Positions 27,111 through 39,400 of a stretch of 64,000 nt of DNA are shown in pieces. The position numbers and the translations under genes are program-made. The notes beneath the pieces were generated by a model that worked only from the letters and a program-made list of their open reading frames with translations, was not told where the DNA came from and made no database searches. How positions within the stretch are numbered: the stretch's first letter is position 1; each line of letters begins with the position of its first letter. The stretch is from the NCBI RefSeq assembly GCF_902635505.1, contig NC_045428.1, positions 151,849,641 through 151,913,640 on the forward strand. The letters are read 5' to 3'. This DNA is from Sarcophilus harrisii. Lineage: Eukaryota > Chordata > Mammalia > Dasyuromorphia > Dasyuridae.

Positions 27111-28850
27111 TGGTCATTGTTCTAGAATAAGAGAAGGTACAACCCCACCTCTAAAACAGGGAACAAAGTAGAATTCTCTCTATTCTTCTTCCCTCCTTTC
27201 CCCCTTTCCCCTCCCCCCCATCAATTACTCTGAATTTTCACCTGCCATTGTGGGATGACTTACTAATAAAGATAGAAAAACTTAGGGACATTTTGCAGAG
27301 ATGAACTCAGAAATAGATTGTATGCCGGGGGTGGGGGGGAGAAGGAGGATGTTTAGTGATGTTATAGTTAACATTTGTCCCTTATGTCCTGCTTTTTTTT
27401 TTTTTTTTCTTTTTTTTTTTCTTCTGACCTCTTGGTACTCCTGGTATCTATGTCTAGCCAAATTGGGTTTCCTGCTGTCCTCCCTGAATAACACTCCAAA
27501 CCCTATCTCTATGTGTTTGTCTTGGCCATTCTCCATGTTTGAATATATATATATATCTTCTTCACTTCCACCTTGTAGACTCTCTTGTATCCTTGAAAAC
27601 TGCTCAAGAAGCAAAAAGCCTTTCCTGAAACCATCTTCTCAATCACTAGTACCTATACCCCATCCCATTCCCCCCCCCCCCCAAAAAAAAAAAAACCCTA
27701 CCTTGTATTTATTTTATTTGAGTGGGAATTCAGGAAAATTCTGTCAAGTATATCCCTCCCTTGGGTTGAGATAGTTACATGAATCAAAAAGTAAATATCA
27801 GAAGTAATGAAGTATTCTGTTAACATTTGGAGATCTCATTATGGATGAACACTTCTCTGAATTAAAGGGAAAAATTCATGGATAAACAAAGACACTGAGG
27901 TGTGTTTATCTGTAATTCTCTGTGCTTAATGATGTGACCTGAGAAGGAATTGGAAGGATTGTAGATATCAGCCCCAACTGAACAGTAAAAAAATTTCCTG
28001 AAGCTATTCTTGCTCTTCAAAGTTCTGCTGTTATTAACTTCATTCAAGAATCCATGATGTAGATGAAAAGGGCAATACTTTTCATAGTACAGCAGACAAT
28101 CTTTACTGTGGCTGGAAATGTTATAATGTGGTGGTTAACCTTAAGTTAAGATCCACTTCAGGATAAATCCTTAGACAATATAGAAACAGGCTATTTCTAA
28201 GCTCACGTATTAAGTCTTCTCTGCTTGGTAGGACCTAACAAAGCTTAGATTCCACTAGCATAGCTTTTAAGATCCCAAGCTCACTTGCAAGGCATAGTGA
28301 GACAGACAATGGAGATTTTAGCTGGGCTTCCTTTATTAAAAAAATAAAAATAATAGAAATCTCAAATTAGAGGAGGCCATAGAGATCATCTATTTCAGCT
28401 TTCTTCATAATGGAAGAATTCCCTCTACAAAACTCCCTTGAGTATCATCTGAGACAGCAAACTCGTTCTCATTCTATTTTTTAAAAGCCAGTATTACAGT
28501 GTCTGGAGTATTATTAATGCTTGAAGCCAATTCAGGCTTCAAAGCAAGATAGAATGGGAGGTGAAAGAATCAACTAAGAGATGTGAACCAGATTAAAATG
28601 TAATTGAGAAATGTTAAAAAAAATTAATAAGAATACAAGCAAAATTTTAAAAAATTACATGAGTGAATCCATTTAAGTTGGGAAAAAATTATTTTGGACA
28701 TTCTACTTATCCTATCCTAAGATCAATAAGGGATTGGGGGGGAGGGGCAGAGAAGAAAGACATTCCCATTATCATTCAAATGGACTTATTGACTGATTAG
28801 CACTTTATAGCCCCTCAAACTATAGAGGTCCTCCTTAATGGGGATATTGA
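27110..28850. other. Intergenic stretch
   Basis: T-rich run at 27392-27422 and a C-run directly followed by an A-run at 27670-27695. About 28360-28480 is an ancient repeat (aggccatagagatcatctat). The open frames at 27282-27774 are created by the T/C/A runs on both strands. No gene is seen. Confidence 0.4.
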
Positions 28851-29129
28851 TCAATGAGCATTTGTTAAGTATCTGTAATGTTCCAGGCACTGTAGCAAGT
28901 ATTGGGGATGCAAAGACAAAAAAGAAAGAGCTCTAAAGTATCATACATTTAATCAAAGAAATATGTACCCATTAAAGTAGATTAAAAATATATGTGTATG
29001 TACATGTGTATGCTAATTTTGGAATGGAAAAGCACTAATAGTTTTGATGTGAAGTAGGATTTGAGGATGATGATGGCAGTAGATAGAATTAAAGAGAAAT
29101 GCATTTTAGTCCTTATTTTTTGACTTCCC

Positions 29130-29385
29130 TCCTCTTGAAGCAATTAGTGGATAGAACACTGATCTTAGAGTCAGGAAAACCTGAGTTCAAATCCTACCTC
29201 AGACACTTACGAGCTGTGTGATCCTGAGAAAGCCATTTAACCTTTCTTAAATTCAGATTTCTCAAATACAAAATGAAGATAGTAACAGCATGTATTTCCT
29301 GGGATTATGATGAACATCAAGAGAAATACTTGCTAAGCACTTCATCATAGTGCCTGACACAGTAGATGTTTAATAAATGTTTGTT
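29130..29385 (+). mobile_element. MIR/MAR1-type SINE
   Basis: cttagagtcaggaaaacctg, cttacgagctgtgtgatcct, atactgctaagcac-like text and taataaatgtttgtttcctt are CORE-SINE blocks. Confidence 0.82.
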
Positions 29386-30080
29386 TCCTTCCTTTCTTCT
29401 CTCTGTGTCCCTGCACTTTTCTCTACGAGTGTAGTAGATTTCTAAAGGTTTTTCTATCCCTAAAATAGTATGTCAACAACTAATTATAACAAGGACTTAT
29501 TATCACATATAAAAGATAAAATATCTTTTCAGGAATTCAGTTTATAACACTAGTCTTAACTTTAAAAACAATGAGTTAAATTCTCTTAGTAACTATTTAC
29601 AGGTAATAGATTAAGAATTTCTAGATAATAGATTAATTCTCTTAACCCACTGAGATGCTATTAAGTAGGCATGAATTTAGTAAATTACTTCTTTTTATAT
29701 TAAATGCCAAACCAATAGTGGGAAACCAACATAGCTTCTAAAGTTGTCTAAGATGACAATTTGGTAAACCAGTAGGAAAGACCTATAGACATCAAATTCA
29801 TATTTATTTGTTCAAGGAGATATTTTCTTTTCTTTTTTCTTGGAGCAGTAGTGGTATTGGATAAGAGTGTAATTATAAGAATGTAGTGATATCAGAAAAA
29901 AAAGAATACATTAAAATATTTTAAAAATACATACAAGAGAACAGTAAGAAATTTGGAAGAAAACACAGGAAAATACTAGTGTTGGAACTAATGTGTTTAA
30001 TACGTACTTAAAAACATACTTAGAAGTATATAACAGATATTTTCAATTTTTTTGTTCTCAGAACTTAGTATATTCTTGAA
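29386..30080. other. Intergenic stretch
   Basis: Very AT-rich, no recognised element or gene. Confidence 0.35.
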
Positions 30081-30254
30081 ACTGGAGGACTCCAAAGAGC
30101 CTGTATTTATGTAAGTTACATCTACTGATAGTTCCTACATCATAAATGAAAACTGATATATTTTAAGATATTAATTTAAAAAAATCTATTATATAACATA
30201 AATAGCATTTTAATGAAAAATTTTAAAAAATTAGTGAGGAGTAGCATTGTTTTT

Positions 30255-30311
<57 letters not shown>

Positions 30312-30425
30312 AGTGCCTGGCTTAATGGAGGATAGCTAGATTCTTATAGCTTTTTTATTTTATTTGTGGTGATATGTCGTTTTGTTTGAAGTACAAAAAC
30401 ATCTGGCTTCACACAGAGATATACA
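30080..30425. mobile_element. Ancient mammalian repeat with embedded T/GT microsatellite
   Basis: gactccaaagagcctgtatt, attagtgaggagtagcattg, agtgcctggcttaatggagg and acatctggcttcacacagag follow an old interspersed repeat. 30250-30276 (T) and 30277-30308 (GT about 16 times) interrupt it. Confidence 0.5.
30250..30308. repeat. T27 followed by (GT)16 microsatellite
   Basis: A direct homopolymer and dinucleotide run. Confidence 0.97.
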
Positions 30426-31180
30426 TATTGCATATATCTACTTCTATGTAATATATCTGTACACACAATATATAGCCTTGGGGGTCCCTAGATCACATAT
30501 TGAAACCATTATAATGAAATTTCACAATGCCATGCAATTCAAATTTCCTCTTCTTTCTATAAAGAAAGCTTGTTTAGTTATTATTATCTCAAAGAAGTTA
30601 AATGACAAGATCACATAGCTAGCACATAGTGGAGTCAATATTAAAAATACAAGACTCCAAGTTCAGCGTTCTTTTCATTCTGGCATTTTCTTTTTTTTCA
30701 CTGAGATGTGGAACATCTCAGTGGCACAGTGTATAAGTAATTCCTTGCCATTACATCAAAACTTCTCAATAACAAATAGTGTTTCCTGATAAATACAAAA
30801 AATGTCTTCCCAAAATACACCAAGGGGGTCTCAGTCACCCATGCTTTTCAGTTACATTTCGACATGGGGAGCACCTGGCTTATTTAACAGCAAACACTTT
30901 TAATGGTAATACCTGAGACACACAAAGTTCCCCATCTATAAAATTATATTAACCCAGGCACATAGTATCCTATTAAAAAATGTTAAGAGATTAATAATGA
31001 CCAAGGCAACTGAAGAAGTTTCAGTGAGGCTTAACTGAAATGTGAAAGTTCATGAACCTGTCTCCAGCAGACCATAACTTTCAATTACAAATAAAAACAA
31101 AACAAAATATTTTAAGTAAATACTGTGTGGCATTAGAGGGCAAAACTTGGGCTAATGGATAGTAACAGGAAATCAAAAAA
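30425..31180. other. Intergenic stretch
   Basis: A short MIR-like piece near 30590-30680 (aagatcacatagctagcaca); the remainder is unassigned. Confidence 0.3.
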
Positions 31181-31735
31181 GGAATATTAAAGGGATGGAA
31201 GAGCTATAAAAAAACCCCAAATCACCAAAATGTATATACCCTTTAACCTATTATTATACTGAACAAATCATGACAAAGGAACATAATGGAATAAATATTA
31301 TTGTGCTATAAGAAGTGACAAAAAGGTTGATTAAGAGAAATCTGGGGAAAACTGTATGAACTGATACAAAATGGAGTGAGAAAAACAAGGAGAATAATTT
31401 AAACAACATCAACATTATAAAGAAACAACTTTGAAAGACTAGAACTATAATCAACACAATGATCAAGAATGATTCCAGGGGATCCCTAATGCATTCTGTT
31501 ACCCACCCTGTGACAGAGTAAGAACTCAAAGTGAAAAATCAGATATATTTATTTTTGAACATGGCCAATAAAGAAATTTGTTTTACTCAATGATACATAT
31601 TTATTACAAGATCTTATTCAAAATTTTTTTCCATTTATTTTCTTTAACCAATATAAGGAGTAGGAGGTTTGAGAGGAAGAAAAAAATGAATATTAAATGA
31701 AAAAATTAAATCTGATTTAAAAATATTTCTTTCAA
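31180..31735 (+). mobile_element. Old L1 3' region
   Basis: ctgtatgaactgatacaaaa, tggagtgagaaaaacaagga, ttttgaacatggccaataaa and gaaatttgttttactcaatg match an older marsupial L1 3' type. Confidence 0.75.
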
Positions 31736-31939
31736 TTCTAAGATTACATTGTTTAATTATCTTTTAATATTTGACACTATATGGATCACTAGTGACTTGA
31801 AAGAATGAGTGTATCTCCTGAAATGACAAATTCATTTTGAGAAAAACCCTGAATTTATTCTTTGAAAATATTATCTAGGAAAAAAAACTTTCATTTTATA
31901 GATATAATATATAATTCACTCCATGTAACACAAGACTTT

Positions 31940-32165
31940 AACATAATGATGATTTTATTCTTTTATTACAAAACCTGTAAAAATGTATTTTAAACAAAAT
32001 TCTGGGAATAACACTGCATAATAAAAAAATTGTCTTTTCATAATTTGAAATATTGCACTGCAACGTATTTTTTGTTCACTTAAGTGTTATAATAAAAATA
32101 ATCGTTTTTTTTTCTTTAAGGAACTGTCTGAGCACCAACATTCCAAGAAAAGACATTTCTTTACT
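31940..32165 (-). other. POGLUT2: Probable POGLUT2 3' UTR and poly(A) site
   Basis: AT-rich sequence after the stop, with two adjacent AATAAA hexamers on the minus strand at 31954-31967 and a T/G-containing stretch just beyond. The end point is inferred. Confidence 0.4.
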
Positions 32166-32183
32166 TCAGAGTTCATCTTTGGC
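32166..32183 (-). CDS. POGLUT2: POGLUT2 exon 10: KDEL micro-coding exon
   Basis: Only 18 coding nt: Ala-Lys-Asp-Glu-Leu-stop after acceptor GTAATTTCAG. It supplies the whole ER-retrieval signal. The human ending is TKDEL, so the first residue differs. The exon continues as 3' UTR; AATAAA hexamers at 31954-31959 and 31962-31967 are good poly(A) candidates. Confidence 0.93.
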   Translation of the reverse strand, partial: AKDEL

Positions 32184-33369
32184 CTGAAATTACAAAGAAC
32201 AAAGTTATTACTATCTATATAATATTTTATTGCTATTACTATATTTTAAAAAATTATTTCTTAGTATATAAAATAGAAAGAAGAGAGAGAGCTCTCACTA
32301 TAGATTTTCTAGACCCAAAGTAAATAATGTTGTAGGCTATATATTTTATATAGGAGATGTTGGTTGAAAATGAATACCAAGAATACTCACTAAGGAGAAG
32401 AGAATATAGCAAAGAGAAAGGAAGAGAAAGAAAAGGGATTAAGAGTAAGCTTTTAGTGCTGTCTTTGATTATAATCTTGTCAAATACTTCAATATGTGAT
32501 TTTAGGCAAATAAAACTCTACAGGATTCCCTTTTCCTACATGAAAAAAAGAGGGTGTCATACCTGATAATTTCTAAGATTTTCTGTATTTACTTCAAATC
32601 AAAAAAAGCAGATTATGGGAGAAAGGCAGCTCTAGTATCCTGTCCTTATTTTGCCTAAGTGATAGGATGCACAGAGGGTATAATTATAGCCTGATTATGT
32701 AGAATAGCTAATGTCTTTCTTCTTTTCCTTCACTGCAGTAAGCTATCTTCTTTCCTACCAATTATCTCCTGGCTCTTTGCCTAGTTATCCACTAGGGTAA
32801 ACTAGGAAAGGGTGGGGTGGGTGGTAGGATAGTTTATTCAGTAAGGGTTACCAATTTTAAGTAATGGATTTCAATAAGCTTACATCATAAAGTCAAACCC
32901 TCCTCCCCCAATACTAAATCCATTATGCTAGAGTAGAGAGATGATTGACTAGCCAACATGAATGTGGGTACCATAATTTTTTTATATTATTATTACACTA
33001 GGGGAGCTAATGGGAAACTAATATTATCCACATAAAAAATGGAAGACTCATTCATAAGCCACAGTGGCTTTTTCAAACATAGGTTCTAATTCTATTATTA
33101 TTCCTAACATCTTGTCCAACCCTTTCCCCTCCAGAGAGATAGCCTCCCCTAAGAATGAGGCCATCTATCATGAACATCTTCATTGCCTTTCATCTACCTC
33201 TCATTTTTCATTTATTCTCTTTTTCTTTTCTCTGGTGTCTGAGATTAAAATATGCCTCTTTGCTACCAACATTACCCTTCCACTTGTGCCTTTCAGTATT
33301 TTGCTTTATCAATCATCATTCTATCTTGCTTTAAATACCTCTAATCTCTCTCTCTTTTTTAGTTTCCTT

Positions 33370-33405
<36 letters not shown>

Positions 33406-36400
33406 GCAATCTCAGCTCATGAATCCTTTAAAACATACAAATATTTTCTTTGACCACACCATGTTCTCAAGTTATCTTATTTCTCTTCAGCAGGATCTCT
33501 ATAATTAACTAGTTAAACATGAACTTGAACAGACTTCTCTCCACAACATCCCTGACAAATAATTAGCCAGTAGCTTGATAATGTAGTGGATAGAATCTTA
33601 GGCCTAAGTAAGAGTCCCATACCAGACATATTAATTGTGTGACTCCAGATAAGTAAATCATTAATCTCTCCAAGTTTCAATTTCCTCAACTATCAAATGG
33701 GGAAAATAAAGACATCTACCTCATCGGGTTATCTAGAGAATCTAAGAGAATTACATATGTAAAGTATTATGCCATTCTTAAAGCTGGTTGTTATTATGGT
33801 TATAGCTATTGTAGTCATTAAACTTCTTTAAAATCTCGAGTGATAAGAAACGCATAATTTCCCCCAAAAAGCCAATTATGCTTTTAGACAGATCTATTGA
33901 AAAGACTTTTTTTTTTAATTGAAAAGACTTTTCTCTCTGATCTGAGAGATGCTCTTTTGGGAACAAGAAACCAAAGCTAAATTTCTTCTACATGACTTTT
34001 ATGCCATACTAACATTACAGGGTTACTAAGACAGATAGTAGGGAAATGCTATAAGCATGATATAGTTGAATTTCTATTTGGTATTTGACAAGGCATCTCA
34101 TTTGGCCATTTCCTAGATGATCATTTACTTAGGGCAAATTCTAAACGAGGTCTTAATAGTAATTAAAATGTAATGATTAACACACTGATACCAAACTAGA
34201 GATTTGAGTGAGGTGTTCCAAGGATTCATACATGAAATCCCACACCAGGATAGTAACTGGAATAAAGAGGATGGGAAAGGTAAGAGAAAATATTGTGGAG
34301 ATATAAATGAAAAGGACTGGCACATTGGATTTGGGAATGAAGAGTTAAGAATATCAGTAATGTTTCAAACATAGAAGACTAAATGAATGGTAGTATCAGT
34401 AATAGTAAAAGAGTAAAGTTAGAAGCAACAGTTTAGTAAAAGATAATAATAGCCAGACCTACCTTTTTTCTATGGCAGTTACAGGGAAAGAGATCCTCTT
34501 CAGACTGAGATTCCACCTTCTCCATGCCATCTCGAACTTTGGGTTCAGTCACTTGTAAACTAGCATATTCCTAGTTAAAGAAGAAATCTTAATTTCCATT
34601 CTGAGATAAAGGACTTCCAATACCTCATAAAGAACTGAAAATTCTAGAGCTTTATTTTTATACAATAAACGTGTGCCAAATTGGATCAAATATATCCTAA
34701 CAAGACCTACGTCACAAATTTCTGATATGGCAAGATACCTCACCCTCCTTAGCCAGTGTGAGAACTGCCAAATGTTCTGATGACACAAACCGGACTAGTT
34801 TCCAATTCCTTGTCTCTCTGTATAGCTAACACCTGATTTGCATTATTCTTTGTTTACCTCTCTGTATGTTTTATACACCCCCACCCTCCCCCCACTACAG
34901 AATAGATTCCATGAGGGCAAAGATAGTACTTTATCTAAATTTTGTATCTTTCTCAGCAGCTAGCACAGTGCTTTGTACATAGTTGGGAATTAATTTGACT
35001 TGTGTAATAGACAAGTGTTTATCTCCCCTGTTTGAGTTTAAGTTCTTTGAGGGCAAGCACACCAGTTCATGTGTATTTGAATCCTACATAGTAAATAGAA
35101 AGATGTCTTGTATAGAGTAAACAATGAATAAATAGCTTACATATCTATGAATGGATGTTTTGCTCTGACATCAAAGCTAGGTTAGAGACAGAAGAAATAG
35201 AAGCACCAGTTTTTCACAAGCCATTACAATTGGAACAATGCAAATACAGTGGCTCCTTGACCCCACAGGTGTGATGTGCTATTTTCCAAATTAAAAAAAA
35301 AGGGTGTTGGGAAGCACATTGTTATAGACCTTTGCTATATCAAGATTTATGCTATGCCAGGGCACATTAGAGCGAAGCTACATTGAATTTTCCTTTTTTT
35401 TTTTAATAAAAAAGTTTTTTATTTTCAAAATACGTGCAAAGTTTTCAACATTCACCCTTGAAAAAACTTATGTTGCAATTTTTTCACTTTCCCTTCCCCC
35501 ACTCCCTGCCCTAGATAACAAATAATGAAATATTATATTGAATTATTCAATCCTAAAACATTATTTCAATATTTCAATCCTAAAAATTATGAACACACAC
35601 TTCCTAGCTGTGTGACCCTGGGCAAGTCACTTACCCTCAATTGCCTCAGCAAATAAAAAAAAAATTGAACACAGAGATCCATTAAATACAAATTATTATT
35701 TCTTTGTTTTACAGAAGGCTTTTCATACTGTCAGTTTTTATTTTCAATTATGTTTGGATTAGTAAGGCTAAGAGAGCATCTGTGGCAACAATTTCCTAGG
35801 TTCCTTCCTGATTTTTTTAAAGAAGCCAGCCACAGTTCAAAACATAATTTGTAATGTTAAAAAAAAAAGAAACCTTACTATAACAAATATTTCATAAGGA
35901 ACACATGAATCTATGCATATATGGTACTGCATGATTATAGACCAATTTGCTGACAAATTGACCACCACCTATCCATGAGGGTTGCTACATATTATCAACT
36001 GATAGTGACCTTTTCTATTATTTGTCCTTTGGTTTTTGATTATTTACATTGTGTCTATGATTTTTTTTATTATTCACAATTGCAAAAAGCTATATTTACA
36101 CAATTATGTATGTGTATGTGTGTGTGTTTACAAATTATATAGCAAAGCATCATCTACATCATGGAGGCATTTATATCCACAAGTTATACTTACATCATCT
36201 TAGCAAATACTGACCTGGAAAAGCTTGAAATAATAGCAAAATATGTTATCACCCATGAGGTTGTTTCTTGCAAATTCTTGCCCTGCTTTGGCTATTGCCT
36301 TTGCCTGGGGAAGAAAATGACACTTTTCAGTATTATGTAACTTTATAATGGGGTTTCTTTTTTAAAGGAATAAAATCCTCCAATTTCTGAATGTGATATG

Positions 36401-39400
36401 GCAGTAGAATATTGAAGTCAGAAAAACAGAATATGGCATGAATGGGGATTCTTATCTGGTAAGGGAGACTTTTAATGGAGGCCAAGTAAAAGCATATTAT
36501 AGCAAGGTGATTTGGGAATTCAAATTCCAGAAGAAAGAAAAGTACAAAAAAAAAAAATTGAAAGAAATAAATAAGTCTCCTCTTTATTGATTTCAATCCT
36601 AAAAAAAATCCTAAAAAATGTATAACAGCCCAAGGATGTATAAAATAAATGAGGAGACAATAGCCTCACGACATGAATAAGAACCCAATTTCAATTTTAT
36701 ACCTTTCAATGAGCAATTATTTTAGAGGCTGTTTTCTAAAACCCCTCATTTCAATGAAAAGTATAATTATCCCTCTAAGAAAAGAGGAGTGCCTATTGAT
36801 CCCTTAATTTTCTTATTGCTGCTGGCAGAGATTCATTTGCTATATTAAGTAGCATAGCTGCTACTGATTTATGACAGTCACTGATAGATAGAAGAACATA
36901 CAATTTAAGCCAAGTTTTTCAGCTTCAACAGGAATTAAACTGAGCATCTTGTGAAAACTCTGTGGCTGAAAGAGGAAGAAAATTAAAGTGTCTTCCATGG
37001 GGGGAAATTGTTGTTTTTTTCCATAGAGTAAGTCTATACAATATGATCTTAGTCTTGCCAGATTCAGGGCATTTAAATAAACATTTTGTAGACATTGCCT
37101 TTGGACTTCTCTATCGGGCTCCTCTGCCAGGACATTTCCTTCTCTCCATCTTTCCCTGCTCTTTCTTTTTAGCTTTCTTTTGTGTGTTGTCTTCCCTCAT
37201 TAAGTTGTAAGCTCCCTGAGGTCATGGGCTGTCTTTCTTTTTCATGTATTCTCAGCACTGTGCCTGGCACATATTAGACTCTTAAAAATGTTAAGTGACT
37301 GACATCTTAACGACATTTCAAATCACCACTTTCTCACCTACCACACTGTTCTGCATACAGTCAATGCTTAGTACATATCACTAAATTGTGTTGATGAAAG
37401 TTTTGCCTTACCTCTTCATCATGATCTTTAGCCCATTGAAGTTTTTCCAAGATATCACTCAGGTTGCTTTTCACGGGTATGTAATGTTTCCAGGGCTGCA
37501 GTTCTTTGTAAAAGTGTTCATAATAAATAGAGTCTTGTTTTAGTACAACACTGTTGCCAACTAGTAGATAAGGCAGCCGGTATGCTGCAACAGTACCATC
37601 GATATTAATCTGATATTTGTGCTGTAAAACAATATACACCAGTCAGAATTGCAATTAGGTTTCCTTCTCATCCCCTGTGATAGTTTGGGAAGCTGATTTT
37701 CTCCCCAGCTTTCAACATTTAGTTAATGTTATTGTGTTAAGGCTCAATTGTTCCATGCAAACTGAATGGGAACTAAAATGTTCAATTTAGAAGCTGTCCT
37801 GGAGATCAAAAATCAGCAACAAAGCTAATTTTGAAAGAATTTTTTTTTTTAACTGAAGATTTTATTCTGAACGTGACAGCATAAGGAACACTGTTTATTT
37901 GTGAAAGTGTAATGGCTGTGGTCCTTTATTTACTTCACTTGTATTCCTAATGATATCACGTTCTGTACCATGTTAACTCTCTCTTTTAAACACCAGATGG
38001 CTACACAAATGTCTTCTGGGAATAACAAGCCTTGGGACAAAAGAGCTTGAAAACTGGAACATTTGTAGAACTGTTATTCTTGATAGCTTCTAATATGTAG
38101 AAAATGCTTTGGCTTAAAAAAAAAGAAAAATGTAAATGTAAAAGTAGCAAAGACCTTTGACAACATCAGAAGGAAAGTAAGCACACTAATATACTACTGT
38201 GGAACTGTGAGTTGATTTGATCATTTTGGATCAAAGAGGCTATACAGTTTAGTGGCCTTTTTTTTTTCTATATTAAAAAAAGCCACTAAATGTATAGCCT
38301 TTGATCCAGAAATACTAATTATAGGGATATATTCCTGAGATCAGCAATAGAGAGAAAACATCTATTTGTACAAGCATGTATTCAACAACATTTTTTGTTA
38401 TTAAAAAGTTTGGAAAACAGAAGCTCATCAACCGGAAAATGAACATAATAAAAAAATGTTGCAGCCATAGGAATTGACAAAACATGAATTTAGAAAACGG
38501 GAAATTTGTAAGAAAATACAAAGGTATTTATAGCACTTAGCATAGGACCTTAATCTAAAATACCTCACAAATGTTTTGTGTAGCTGCCCAAGGTAGGAGA
38601 TATACAACAAGCATTTAATGATTAATACATGTAGAACTAAAAAAACAAACAACAAAATTAAACCTATTTTTAATTATGAAAATGAACTGAAGTGAAGTGA
38701 AATGAGTAAAACAAAAGAACATTTTACTTAATAGAAACAAAAATAATGTCAAGGAAAGGAGTTCTACTGCGTTTGGTTGACCAGTAGGTAGTGATAGATA
38801 TTTAAAAAAAGAAATGCCAGCAAAACATTTTTTAAAAAATGCACAAAAGAAAATACAAAAAGTGCAGAAAGGGATACAAAAAATTTGTATTACCTTGTTA
38901 AATTTAATACATATCAAAACAAACTGTTTTAATTTAGTTTCTTATACAAGAACTCTATTCTTTGTATAGAAAAACATTGTGTTTATTGATGATTGATAAT
39001 TTCAAACACTAAAAGAAATCTGATAAGACCCAAGACCCGCTGGGGTAGAAAATTCAGTATGCATGCAAGATTTACCTTGGCTCACCTGCTTCCTCACATC
39101 TATCACAACCATAGAATTTTCAAAGATTACTCAGAGACTGGAAAAGGGTTTGATGGGCAAGGACTATTCCCCAGAGAGTAAGAGCAATTCACATAAAAAG
39201 CCCCCTAAGATCTTAGGAAAACGAGGAAAAGTAGCATTTGGCCAGAAGCTACCCATTGGATGGCTTAGGAATAGTCATGTGAATACAAAATAATTCTTAT
39301 CTTGAACCAGTGGTAAACAATATCTATAACTTTGGGGGAAAAAAGGATGGGTTAAATGCTTTATGGGAAAAATGCTTTAATTAAACAAAATATAGCATTT

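Noticed and set aside
27282-27774. Open frames of 110 and 157 codons on opposite strands
   Set aside because: They depend on T, C and A homopolymer runs (poly-Phe/Lys/Pro) and overlap each other.
33064-33453. 129-codon plus-strand open frame in POGLUT2 intron 9
   Set aside because: It is rich in Ser, Phe and Leu from pyrimidine-rich DNA and ends in a T-run (poly-Phe); antisense to the gene and without homology.
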